From positions 5,153,001 to 5,217,000 of the forward strand of contig NZ_CP059322.2 of NCBI RefSeq assembly GCF_013694245.2: a stretch of 64,000 nucleotides of DNA. Reading direction: 5' to 3'. This DNA comes from Micromonospora ferruginea. GTDB lineage: Bacteria > Actinomycetota > Actinomycetes > Mycobacteriales > Micromonosporaceae. Positions 32,201 to 39,618 of the stretch are shown here, in pieces. The notes beneath the pieces were generated by a model. It saw only the letters and a program-made list of their open reading frames with translations, ran no database searches and had not been told where the DNA came from. The translations under genes were made by a program, and so were the position numbers. Positions within the stretch are counted from its first letter, which is position 1. Each line of letters starts with the position of its first letter.

Positions 32201-33403
32201 GTACCGGCCGCACTCGCGGGCCAGCGGCAGCAGGACGTCGTCGACGACCTGTCGCGCCTGGCCGGGGTCGGCCGCCTCGTCCAGCGCGTCGATGACCAGC
32301 GCGAAGCGGGCCGGACGACGCGCCAGCCGGTCACGCACCGCCGGCATCAGGTCGCCCGGCGCGCCGGGCAGGTCGACGGCGACGGCCCGGGCGATCTCGA
32401 TCGCCACCTCGAGCGCGGTCTTGCCCTTGACGTGCACCGCGCAGGAGACCGAGCCGGCGGTGGCCCGCACGGCGGTGTCGTCGTCCGGCAGGCCGTCCCG
32501 GATCTGCTGGTCGGCCGTGGTCACCACGCGGCCCAGCGCGGCCGACTTGCCGACGCCCGGTGACCCGGTGACGATCAGCGGCCGGGTGGCGGGCGCCGGG
32601 CCGTCGACGAAGTCGACGACGCGCCGGAGCGCGGCGGTACGCCCCCGGAACCGCGCGCCGCCCTCGGTGTCGACGGCGACGCCCCGCGCCCGGGGCAACC
32701 AGTGCCGGCCGGCCTCGCCGTCGGTGCTCAGCGTCCACCCCCAGGCCGAGAGCGCGGCGTCGTCGGCGTCCTCGACCCGCCAGGCCGACAACGCGCCCAA
32801 CGTCATCGCCGGCACCTGTTCGTCGGCGTGGTGCAGGGTCACCGCCTGGCCCTTGCCCTTGCCGTCGGCGGTGACGACGACGCCGACCACCGCCTGGTAC
32901 TCCGGGGACCACAGGGCACCCCCGCTGAACCCCTTGCTGAGTGGCCCGCCGGTGCCGCTGTCGACGGTGACGTGGCCGTAGCCGCCGGCCTCCACGACGG
33001 AACCGGTCGCCTGGAGGCCACCGACCACCGCGGGCGGGAAGCCGTACGCCCAGAACGGGCGGTCGAGCAGCGGCTTGGCGGCCAGGCAGCGCAGCCGCGC
33101 CGGGGTGACGGTCGCCGGAACCGGCTCGGCGAGTTCGAGCACGACCAAATCGACGTGCGCCTCCCGCATGCCGTCGTGTCGGCACCGCCGGACCTTGCGT
33201 CGGTCGAAGTAGGCGACCTTGGGCGCGAGCGGGAAGGCGACCGAGAGATCGGGGTGCAGGGCGCCGTCGGCGGTGCACGCCACGTGGTGACAGGTGAGCA
33301 CCAGGTTGGCGGCGATGACGATGCCGGTGCCGACCGCCGTGTGCGGGTTGGCCGCACGGTGCAGGGCCACCGCCCACGGGCTGCCGTCCGGGGCCGTTGT
33401 CAC
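29300..33403 (-). CDS. Trypsin-like protease / STAND NTPase / WD40 fusion (candidate defence protein)
   Basis: A 1367-residue three-part protein. Residues 1-~200 are a trypsin-like serine protease with an intact triad: His39/40 in LTCHHVA, Asp85 in HVDLVVLEL, Ser160 in GFSGGALW. Residues ~250-720 are a STAND/NACHT-type NTPase: P-loop GSPGVGKS at 280-287, Walker B ALVIDALDEA at 368-377, then a helical region. Residues ~735-1350 hold about 13 WD40 repeats (LWDP/VWDP strands), enough for two propellers. STAND proteins switch on when their sensor, here WD40, meets a trigger; the protease would be the effector. The GTG start lies 15 bp after the Trypco1 gene. No signal peptide, so it acts in the cytoplasm. 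Confidence 0.9.
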   Translation of the reverse strand: MTTAPDGSPWAVALHRAANPHTAVGTGIVIAANLVLTCHHVACTADGALHPDLSVAFPLAPKVAYFDRRKVRRCRHDGMREAHVDLVVLELAEPVPATVTPARLRCLAAKPLLDRPFWAYGFPPAVVGGLQATGSVVEAGGYGHVTVDSGTGGPLSKGFSGGALWSPEYQAVVGVVVTADGKGKGQAVTLHHADEQVPAMTLGALSAWRVEDADDAALSAWGWTLSTDGEAGRHWLPRARGVAVDTEGGARFRGRTAALRRVVDFVDGPAPATRPLIVTGSPGVGKSAALGRVVTTADQQIRDGLPDDDTAVRATAGSVSCAVHVKGKTALEVAIEIARAVAVDLPGAPGDLMPAVRDRLARRPARFALVIDALDEAADPGQARQVVDDVLLPLARECGRYGLRVVVGTRRGDDRGDLIACFGEAVELVDLDTPEYFAEADLVNYALATLRLLGAERPGNPYTDPATAAPLARRIAALAKGNFLVAGLVARAHALRDIEPVDPASVSFTATVAHALDSYLAGLPAAGSASARLALTALAYAETPGLPLSLWRIAVTALGGTVTEEELLGFARTSAANFLVETGGGSRPAYRLFHQALNDALLAGASRRDDQRRLVAAWTGLAAEVGWASVPDYLRRSLPQHAWRAGLVERLLADEDYLLHAHLERLLSVVDTERPLAPLSRSRVRLLHRTPLAVAAAPAERAALFSVVDRLDGLGSGIRADGAPYRARWAYTPPRQERSVLDGHSQAVYDVAAVELDDRRLLASAGDDGTVRLWDPLTNQSEAVFTCHGDTIRGLCAVRTGAGETLIATASHDGTVGLWDPRSGQRRHELRGHDDWVRNICVIPLPGGDLLASAGDDRTVRVWDPVTGAQRCALTGHSGWVTAVTYVPAGGRHLLASTGFDGVVRVWEPTVDTRPRLVLTGHVGWVTTLYAVRSPGGTLLASAGYDGTVRLWDPETGDCVHVLETEGPVTDLCTVEVDEGCLLVSTGEDGLIRVWDVPTWTSRPSLRGHASWIRAVCELRTAKDRMLATAGDDGTVRLWDPAGGRPDTVAERDRLGPVHSLCTVPDERPGLVASGGADGRVWLWDAATGERLREIPTPGGPVNAMCAVADVEEPLLVTAQDDNTVGSWSVRHGELAGSMTEHHAPVAAVCPIVIDGETLIASAGDDQAIRVWHPQTGAVRTVLLGHVTRAWVTALATVRWPGVEALASADKSGTVMLWAGRDTPVWTQQGHQDAVTALCGLIVAGRRMLASASADHTIRLWDAEWGQPAGGFTGHTAAVTGLSLVRVGGRDLLASTSRDRTVRIWDPSTGRAVHTIPVYHPALTCCAVDGTLLVGLDQGLLALEIDGGRDVPPEAAARLVGRVAVRC

Positions 33404-33418
33404 GGGCCGACCCGTCCG

Positions 33419-33748
33419 TCAGCGCCGTGACCCGGCACCGCGATCGGTGGCGCCGTCCGGCTGCCAGGCGAGGGTGACCTCGAAGTTCGCCTCCCCGGTC
33501 GCCTTCGCCACCACCCAGCTCGCCGTGCCGGTGGCCTTGATCCCGAAGCGCACCTCCACCGCGTCGGGAGAGACGGTCTTGACCTGTTCCAGCAATTCCC
33601 GGGCGGCAGCCACCGCCGGTGCCGCGGATTCGCGCACCCAGCCGGCGACGTCACCGAAACCGGCGGGTTGGAAACCGGGCGTGGGCTCGACCTCGATCAG
33701 GGCTACCGTTTCGTCGTCGACCTGGTAGCGGACCACCTCGGACTGCAC
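33419..33748 (-). CDS. Trypco1 (CU044_2847-type) trypsin-co-occurring protein
   Basis: A 109-residue beta-rich protein. It matches the trypsin-co-occurring domain family by the pattern VRYQVDDETVALIEVE, then AAPAVAAARELLEQVKTVSP, then the very characteristic EVRFGIKATGTASWVVAKAT and NFEVTLAWQP. The family is named for its repeated linkage to trypsin-like domains in predicted actinobacterial conflict systems. Here it directly precedes, and is probably cotranscribed with, the protease-STAND-WD40 gene. It may be the regulator or the target that holds the protease in check; its mechanism is not known to me. Confidence 0.88.
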   Translation of the reverse strand: MQSEVVRYQVDDETVALIEVEPTPGFQPAGFGDVAGWVRESAAPAVAAARELLEQVKTVSPDAVEVRFGIKATGTASWVVAKATGEANFEVTLAWQPDGATDRGAGSRR

Positions 33749-33864
33749 CGGTCACCTCCGTGACGTATTTCCGGGAACAGGCGGGAGGGGTCGTGGCGGA
33801 GCGGAACTCCCGGCCCACTCACCGGTCTGCCATGCTGCCCGCTGTCCTTGTCGCTTGGCAATGG

Positions 33865-34053
33865 TCAGGCCGGCGGACCTCGCCCCGGCAGCCGAACAGG
33901 TGTTTCAGTCAGGCCGTCCACGCAGGATCGCTGAAGATCCACTGTGCTGCCCTGTCGGCTTTCGTCAGCGAGATCGGTGACCTTGCGCGAGTCGGACACC
34001 GTCGGCAGAATCGGCCCGTGCGGCGGGGGCGCCCCGTCGTCCGCCTCGATCAT
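33865..34053 (-). CDS. Possible small protein upstream of the Trypco1 gene
   Basis: A 62-codon frame whose ATG is preceded by GGAAGGGG at good distance, on the same strand as the Trypco1 and STAND genes. The product (MIEADDGAPPPHGPILPTVS...) has no recognised domain. The first half has GC-rich third positions but the second half does not, so coding is doubtful. It could be the first gene of the defence operon or chance. The remaining 33749-34123 stretch otherwise holds only the divergent promoters of the two defence gene groups. Confidence 0.3.
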   Translation of the reverse strand: MIEADDGAPPPHGPILPTVSDSRKVTDLADESRQGSTVDLQRSCVDGLTETPVRLPGRGPPA

Positions 34054-34123
34054 GGCCACCCCTTCCGAGCCTTCGATCACACCGTCGACGCGGTGAGCGC
34101 TCGTGCCGTAGAGGAGCATCCGC

Positions 34124-34780
34124 ATGCCGGAAAAGGAACTGACCCTCGTCGACCGGTGCATTCTTCTCACGCTGATGATGAAGGCGGCGCCTTTGCCGCA
34201 GACCTACTTCACCAATGTCGCGGGAATCGGCCTGAAAGCGGATCACCGACGCCGGCTCCAGTCAGCCGGCCTGATCGAGGTCACCGAGAAGCCGATCACG
34301 TTGTCGCTCACCGACAAGGGTTGGGATCGGGCCACCGAGGAGCTGGGCGCGGAGCCACCGAAGGGCGCCGGCACCGCGGGCGGAACCCTCTACGTCGCGC
34401 TCGACTTCCTGCGCCGGCTGATCGACCACTCCGGGACCCGCGCCGACGACCTGTTCCGGATGCAGATCAACCGGGGCGAGGTCGTCGCGCCACCGGTGGA
34501 GTCGTCGCCGGCCCGGGCCGGCGACGCGGTCACGCTGATCCGGCAGGCGTACCACGAGATGGCCGCCCGCCCCGGTGACTACGTGATGCTCGCCGACCTC
34601 CGCGACGCCCTCACCGACCTGTCCCGCCCCGACTTCGACGCCGCGCTCGTCGCGCTCAACCAGGAGCGCGGCGTCCACCTCGTGCCCGAGTCCAACCAGA
34701 AGGTGCTCAAGCCGCAGGAGCGGGCCGCGGCGGTGACCATCGGCAACCAGGACAAGCATCTGATCGCCATCTCGTCATGA
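34124..34780 (+). CDS. Winged-helix protein paired with a dual ATPase
   Basis: A 218-residue soluble protein. Residues about 8-75 look like a winged helix (TLVDRCILLTLMMKAAPLPQ, then LKADHRRRLQSAGLIEVTEK, with PITLSLTDKGW as the wing). A second small domain at about 130-200 (YHEMAARPGDYVMLADLRDA) may be another winged helix. It is not a recognised named family to me. The ATG at 34124 has GAGGAG eight bases upstream, and the stop overlaps the start of the ATPase gene by four bases (ATGA), so the two proteins are probably made in fixed ratio and act together. Confidence 0.8.
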   Translation: MPEKELTLVDRCILLTLMMKAAPLPQTYFTNVAGIGLKADHRRRLQSAGLIEVTEKPITLSLTDKGWDRATEELGAEPPKGAGTAGGTLYVALDFLRRLIDHSGTRADDLFRMQINRGEVVAPPVESSPARAGDAVTLIRQAYHEMAARPGDYVMLADLRDALTDLSRPDFDAALVALNQERGVHLVPESNQKVLKPQERAAAVTIGNQDKHLIAISS

Positions 34781-37700
34781 TCGGTGACGAGCAACGCCGT
34801 GCCCTCGCGGCGCTGAGGTTCAACTGGGCACCCACCCCCGACGACGTCTGGAAACCCACACCTTTCCACGTGGCGGGCCTGCACCACGACGTCGTGACGA
34901 CGGTGCTGGACAGCTTCGCGGAGGCTCAGGCCAGCACCGACTCCAGCCCGGTCGGGGTGGCCATCCTCGGGCAGCGCGGCACCGGCAAGACCCACCTCAT
35001 CGGCACCGTCCGCCAGCAGGTGCAGCGCCGGGGCGGGTTCTTCTTCCTGGTCGAACTGCTGGAGGCCCGGACGTTCTGGCAACGCACCGCGATCTCGATC
35101 CTGGAGGGCCTGGTCCGGCCGACGTCGGACGAGACGACCCAGCTACGGACGTTCCTGCGCCGCCTGGCCGACGAGGTGGGCGCGCCCCGGACGGTACGGC
35201 GCGCGGTCGCCGGCGAGACCGAACTCAGCCGGTCCACGCTTGACGCTTTCGTCGACCTGGTCCGCAAGAAGGACCGGCGGATCGGCACGGAGTGCCAGGA
35301 CACCGCGCGCGCCCTGGTGCTCTACGCGGCCGAGCAGTCCGCCGTGCAGGACATCGGCTACGACTTCCTCTCCTCGATGGACGAGGAGGAGCCCGGGCAG
35401 CGGGCCGGATGGGGACTGCGGCGCAGCCGGCGTGCGCCGCAGGAGGTCGTCCGGGACATCTCCCGGCTGCTCGCCGTCGTCGGCCCCACCGTGATCGCGG
35501 TGGACCAGATCGACCTGATGATCGCCCAGTCCGTGAAGGCGACCAACCAGGAGGCACGGGGCGAGGCGGACTGGCAGACCTCGCTGCTGCTCGAACAGGT
35601 CGCCAGCGGCCTGATGGCGCTGCGCGAGACCACCCGCCGGACGTTGTCCGTCGTGTCGTGCCTGCCGCAGACCTGGCGCAGCATCCAGCAACAGGCGACG
35701 GACACCGTCCAGGACCGGTTCCGGGAGGCCGCCCCGCTCAAGGAGATCCCCACCGTCGAGGTCGGCCGCGAGCTGGTCGAGAAGCGGTTCGCGGTGCTCT
35801 TCGAGAGCATCGGGTTCACGCCGCCGCATCCCACCTGGCCGGTCCACCCGGACGCGTTCGCCGAGGTCGTCGGCTTCACCCCCCGGGAGCTGCTGCGACG
35901 GATCGACGCGCACGTACGGGGCTGCCTGGCCGACGGCGAGGCGCGGGAACTGCGGCACCTGCTGCACGCCACCGGCGATCGGCACGCCGACGGAATCGTG
36001 CCGACCCCCGTCCCCGAACCGCCGCCGGAGAGCCGGACGAGCGGATTCAACAAGATCGACCCCCGGTACGCCGAGCTGGTCGCCGCCGCCGACACCACCT
36101 CCGCCGGATCACCCGAGTCCGAGGACGCCCGCGTCCCGCGCCTGCTCGAAGCCGGCCTGACCGCGTGGATCGCGGCGCAGGGGGCGGCCGTCGACGCGTT
36201 CAGCCTCGACCCGATCCCCGCCGGGACCAAACCGGCGTTGCACGCCCGGCTGCGGCACAGCCTGAGCGAGGACAGCGAGGACGAGGAGCACTGGTCGTTC
36301 CGGGCCATCTCCGCACCGCACCACATCGCCGCGCTCAACCGGATCCGCAACGCCATCACGGCCGCCGGGCTCACCGAGGGGGTCGCCAAGCGGAAACTCT
36401 TCCTGCTGCGCAGTCCCAAGTGGTCGGCCGGCGCCCGTACCCGGGAGGTGCTGGACGCGTTCGAGCGGGCCGGCGGCCGCACGCTCCGCCTGGACGGGCC
36501 GGACGTCGCCCGGATGGTCGCGTTGGAGCAACTCATCCAGGACTACGGGCGGGAGACGCTGCGGCCCTGGTTCGCCGACCGCCGGCCGGCCTCCGACATC
36601 GCCTGCCTGCGGGAGGCGCTGGGTGACCGGCGGGCCGGGACGGCAGCCACCCGGGCCGAGGAACGGCCGGCGGACCCGCCCCCCGGGGCGGCCGGAACGC
36701 CCCCGCCGGAGACCACGGCACCGCGCTCCGCCGGGCCCGTCCCGGAGCCACCGACGATCGCTCCCCCGCCGCCGGTGGCCGGCATCGACCCGCAGCGGAT
36801 GGACATCGGCACGGTCACCGGGCGTGCCGACCCGGTCGGGATCGACCTCGAAGCGCTGCGCCGGCACACCGTCATCTTCGCCGGCTCCGGTTCCGGCAAG
36901 ACCGTCCTGATCCGCCGCCTGGTCGAGGAGTGTGCCCTGCGCGGCGTGTCGGCCATCGTGCTCGACCCCAACAACGACCTGGCCCGGCTCGGCGAGGCCT
37001 GGCCCGCGCCACCGCCGGGCTGGGACACCGACGACCCCCGGCGGGCGGCGGAATACCTGGCCGGCACCGACGTGGTGATCTGGACGCCGGGACGGCAGGC
37101 CGGCCGGCCGTTGGTGTTCCAGCCGCTGCCGGTCTTCGCCGACGTGCTCGACGACCCGGACGGATTCACCTCGGCCGTGAACGCCGCCGTCGCCACGCTC
37201 GCCCCGCACGCCCGGGTCGACGGCGGCACCGACAAGGCCCGGCTCGGCCGGGCCGTGCTGCGCGAGGCGCTGATCGGCTACGCCCGCACCGGTGCCAACG
37301 ACCTACGCGCGTTCACCGACGTCCTCAACGACCTTCCGGACGGGGTGAGCCAGCTCGACAGCGCACCCAAGCTGGCGACGGGCATGGCGCAACTCCTCAA
37401 GGCCGCCCTGATCAACGATCCGCTCCTGGGCGGTGCCGGCACACCGGTCGACCCGGGCGAACTGCTCACCCCGCCTCCCGGCCGCCGCGCCCGGGTCTCG
37501 GTGATCAATCTCGCCGGCCTGGCCGAGGAGCACCAGCGGCAGAGCTTCGTCAACCAGTTGCAGCTCGCGCTCTTCACCTGGATCAAGCGCCACCCGGCCG
37601 GGGACCGGCCCCTCGGCGGGCTCTTCGTCATGGACGAGGCGCAGACGCTGGCACCGTCCGGCGCCGTGACGGCCTGCACCCAGAGCACCCTCGCGCTGAC

Positions 37701-38025
37701 CTCACAGGCCCGCAAGTACGGGCTGGGGCTCGTCTTCGCCACCCAGGCGCCGAAGGCGTTGCACAACCAGATCCCCGGCAACGCCGCCACACAGTTCTTC
37801 GGCCTGCTCACCGTGCCGGTGCAGATCGAGGCCGCCCGGGACGTGGCCCGGGCGAAGGGAACCGACGTCCCCGACATCGGCAAGCTGCGGACCGGCCAGT
37901 TCTACGCCGCCGTAGAGGGTGCCCGGTTCACCAGGATGCAGGCGCCGATGTGCCTCACCCACCATCCGCGGAGCCCGCTGACCGTGGAGGAGATCGTCCG
38001 GCGGGCGGCCCCGCCGGCCGGTTGA
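34777..38025 (+). CDS. Dual-ATPase protein: AAA/Orc-like N-terminus, HerA/FtsK-like C-terminus
   Basis: A 1082-residue cytoplasmic protein with two NTPase modules. Module 1 (about 40-400): P-loop GQRGTGKT at 65-72 and Walker B TVIAVDQIDL near 239-248, resembling Orc/Cdc6-like or BREX-type ATPases. A middle region (about 480-640) may bind DNA or partners, followed by a Pro-rich linker (640-670). Module 2 (about 680-1075): P-loop GSGSGKT near 704-711, LDPNNDLARLG, Walker B LGGLFVMDEAQTL near 946-958 and LVFATQAPK as sensor, all typical of HerA-family DNA translocases. No nuclease domain or NurA partner is nearby. DNA pumping or loading is inferred. Confidence 0.85.
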   Translation: MIGDEQRRALAALRFNWAPTPDDVWKPTPFHVAGLHHDVVTTVLDSFAEAQASTDSSPVGVAILGQRGTGKTHLIGTVRQQVQRRGGFFFLVELLEARTFWQRTAISILEGLVRPTSDETTQLRTFLRRLADEVGAPRTVRRAVAGETELSRSTLDAFVDLVRKKDRRIGTECQDTARALVLYAAEQSAVQDIGYDFLSSMDEEEPGQRAGWGLRRSRRAPQEVVRDISRLLAVVGPTVIAVDQIDLMIAQSVKATNQEARGEADWQTSLLLEQVASGLMALRETTRRTLSVVSCLPQTWRSIQQQATDTVQDRFREAAPLKEIPTVEVGRELVEKRFAVLFESIGFTPPHPTWPVHPDAFAEVVGFTPRELLRRIDAHVRGCLADGEARELRHLLHATGDRHADGIVPTPVPEPPPESRTSGFNKIDPRYAELVAAADTTSAGSPESEDARVPRLLEAGLTAWIAAQGAAVDAFSLDPIPAGTKPALHARLRHSLSEDSEDEEHWSFRAISAPHHIAALNRIRNAITAAGLTEGVAKRKLFLLRSPKWSAGARTREVLDAFERAGGRTLRLDGPDVARMVALEQLIQDYGRETLRPWFADRRPASDIACLREALGDRRAGTAATRAEERPADPPPGAAGTPPPETTAPRSAGPVPEPPTIAPPPPVAGIDPQRMDIGTVTGRADPVGIDLEALRRHTVIFAGSGSGKTVLIRRLVEECALRGVSAIVLDPNNDLARLGEAWPAPPPGWDTDDPRRAAEYLAGTDVVIWTPGRQAGRPLVFQPLPVFADVLDDPDGFTSAVNAAVATLAPHARVDGGTDKARLGRAVLREALIGYARTGANDLRAFTDVLNDLPDGVSQLDSAPKLATGMAQLLKAALINDPLLGGAGTPVDPGELLTPPPGRRARVSVINLAGLAEEHQRQSFVNQLQLALFTWIKRHPAGDRPLGGLFVMDEAQTLAPSGAVTACTQSTLALTSQARKYGLGLVFATQAPKALHNQIPGNAATQFFGLLTVPVQIEAARDVARAKGTDVPDIGKLRTGQFYAAVEGARFTRMQAPMCLTHHPRSPLTVEEIVRRAAPPAG

Positions 38026-38028
38026 GCA

Positions 38029-38053
38029 CCGGCCCGGAGTGCACCCGGGCCGG
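38029..38053. terminator. Bidirectional hairpin terminator
   Basis: CCGGCCCGG / CCGGGCCGG, 9-bp arms with a 7-base loop, between the convergent dual-ATPase and AhpD-like genes. Confidence 0.7.
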
Positions 38054-38064
38054 CGCCCGGGCCG

Positions 38065-38550
38065 TCAATGCGCCGCCGCGGCGAACATCCCCGCCTCGTA
38101 CGAGCCGCCCTGCTGGTGCGCGATCACCGCGACCCGGTTCGCCGCGTTGATCAGCCCGACCAGGCAGACCAGCGCCGCGAGCTGGTCCTCGTCGTAGTGC
38201 TTGCGCACCTGGGCCCACGTCTCGTCGGACACCCCCTGGTACGCGTCGGCGAGCCGGGTGCCCTCCTCGGCGAACGCCAGCGCGGCGCGCTCCGCCTCGG
38301 TGAAGACGCTCGACTCGCGCCACGCCGCGACCAGGTGCAGCCGCACCGCGCTCTCCCCGGCCGCCGCCGCCTCCTTGGTGTGCATGTCGATGCACCAGCC
38401 GCAGCCGTTGATCTGACTGGCCCGCAGCGACACCAACTCCTGCACGGTGTGCGACAGCGGCGACTGCTGGATCGCCAGACCGGCGTTGGCGAACCGCTTG
38501 AGGAACTTGGCGGAGATCGGGTTGTCGAACAGGTTGATTCGGGTCTCCAT
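38065..38550 (-). CDS. AhpD-like carboxymuconolactone decarboxylase-family protein
   Basis: A 161-residue AhpD-fold protein. The redox centre is visible as INGCGWCIDMHTKEA (CxxC with downstream His, near residues 53-65), as in alkylhydroperoxidase-like members. It is encoded divergently from an ECF41-type sigma factor, and such carboxymuconolactone-decarboxylase-like proteins are the regular genomic partners and targets of ECF41 sigmas. The ATG at 38550 follows GAGAGGG. The true substrate is unknown for the family. Confidence 0.92.
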   Translation of the reverse strand: METRINLFDNPISAKFLKRFANAGLAIQQSPLSHTVQELVSLRASQINGCGWCIDMHTKEAAAAGESAVRLHLVAAWRESSVFTEAERAALAFAEEGTRLADAYQGVSDETWAQVRKHYDEDQLAALVCLVGLINAANRVAVIAHQQGGSYEAGMFAAAAH

Positions 38551-38591
38551 GGTTCCGCCCTCTCCGTGGCGTGGCGTTCGGACGAACACGA

Positions 38592-38618
38592 GATGCCGGC
38601 GGCGACGCCGGCGTGACA
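38592..38618 (-). promoter_or_regulatory. ECF41-type promoter of the ahpD-like gene
   Basis: On the minus strand TGTCAC (38618-38613), a 17-base spacer, then CATC (38595-38592). This mirrors the promoter of the divergent sigma gene and the known ECF41 consensus (TGTCACA / CGTC). Confidence 0.7.
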
Positions 38619-38652
38619 CCGTGGCCCGGTGACGACCGCCACAGCGGCGAGG

Positions 38653-38679
38653 TGTCACGCCGCGCCGGTCGCCGGCGTC
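38653..38679 (+). promoter_or_regulatory. ECF41-type autoregulatory promoter of the sigma gene
   Basis: TGTCAC (38653-38658), a 17-base spacer, then CGTC (38676-38679), 40 bp upstream of the sigma-factor start. It matches the ECF41 consensus and suggests autoregulation. Confidence 0.72.
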
Positions 38680-38718
38680 TGGTGGGGAACGCGCAGCCGA
38701 GCGGACAGGGAGCACGTC

Positions 38719-39618
38719 ATGGCGGACCGGGCCACCGAGGAGTTCGTCGCCCACCGGAACCTGCTCTTCACGGTCGCGTACGAGATGCTCGGCTCGGCCG
38801 CCGACGCCGAGGACGTGCTCCAGGAGACCTGGCTGCGCTGGGCCGGCGTCGACCTCGACGAGGTCCGGGACCGGCGCGCCTACCTGGTGCGGATCACCAC
38901 CCGGCAGGCGCTGACCCGGCTGCGCACCCTCGGCCGGCGCAAGGAATCGTACGTCGGGTCGTGGCTGCCCGAGCCGCTGCTCACCGCGCCCGACGTGGCC
39001 GACGACGTGGCGCTGGCCGACAGCGCCTCGATGGCCATGCTGCTGGTGCTGGAGACGCTCGCGCCGACCGAGCGGGCCGTGTTCGTGCTGCGCGAGGTGT
39101 TCGACGTCGACTACGACGAGATCGCCGAGACGGTCGACAAGAGCCCGGCCGCGGTACGCCAGATCGCGCACCGGGCCCGCGCCCACGTGGCGGCGCGCCG
39201 GCCCCGCCGTACCGTCTCGGCGGCCGAGACCCGCGACGTGCTCGGCGCCTTCCGGCGGGCGGTGGAGACCGGCGACCTCCGGTCGCTGGTCGCCGTGCTC
39301 GCCGAGGACGTGGTGCTGGTCGGCGACGGCGGCGGGATCAAGCAGGCGATCCCGCGTCCGGTCGCCGGCGCGGATAAGGTGGCCCGCCTGCTGGCCGGCG
39401 GGTGGGGCCGCGTCGCCCGCGCGGCGTCGATGGAGCCGGCGCAGGTCAACGGCTACCCGGCGTTGGTCGTGCGGCTCGACGGCGAGCTGGACACGGTGGT
39501 GGCGGTGCGGCTCGACGGCGGCCGGATCAGCGGCCTGTACGCGGTGCGCAACCCGGAGAAGCTGTCCCGGATGGACCGGGAGACGACGCTGAGCCGCCGT
39601 GCGACGATGCCGGGATGA
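38719..39618 (+). CDS. sigJ: ECF41-family (SigJ-like) RNA polymerase sigma factor
   Basis: A 299-residue extracytoplasmic-function sigma factor with a C-terminal extension. Region 2 is LLFTVAYEMLGSAADAEDVL (near 15-35), region 4 is TERAVFVLREVFDVDYDEIA (near 125-145) with the HTH SPAAVRQIAHRARAH. Residues 175-290 are a SnoaL/NTF2-like domain (GDGGGIKQAIPRPVAGADKV) that in this group modulates sigma activity in place of an anti-sigma factor. The ATG at 38719 has CAGGGAG upstream; a longer reading from 38629 would overlap the promoter. Confidence 0.94.
   Translation: MADRATEEFVAHRNLLFTVAYEMLGSAADAEDVLQETWLRWAGVDLDEVRDRRAYLVRITTRQALTRLRTLGRRKESYVGSWLPEPLLTAPDVADDVALADSASMAMLLVLETLAPTERAVFVLREVFDVDYDEIAETVDKSPAAVRQIAHRARAHVAARRPRRTVSAAETRDVLGAFRRAVETGDLRSLVAVLAEDVVLVGDGGGIKQAIPRPVAGADKVARLLAGGWGRVARAASMEPAQVNGYPALVVRLDGELDTVVAVRLDGGRISGLYAVRNPEKLSRMDRETTLSRRATMPG

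Noticed and set aside
34777..38025. Label the dual-ATPase pair as BREX, DISARM, Dnd or Wadjet
   Set aside because: None of the partner genes (PglX/PglZ-like, methylase, SMC, DndBCDE, JetD) is present, and the domain order is not the same as BrxC/BrxD or DptH as I know them.
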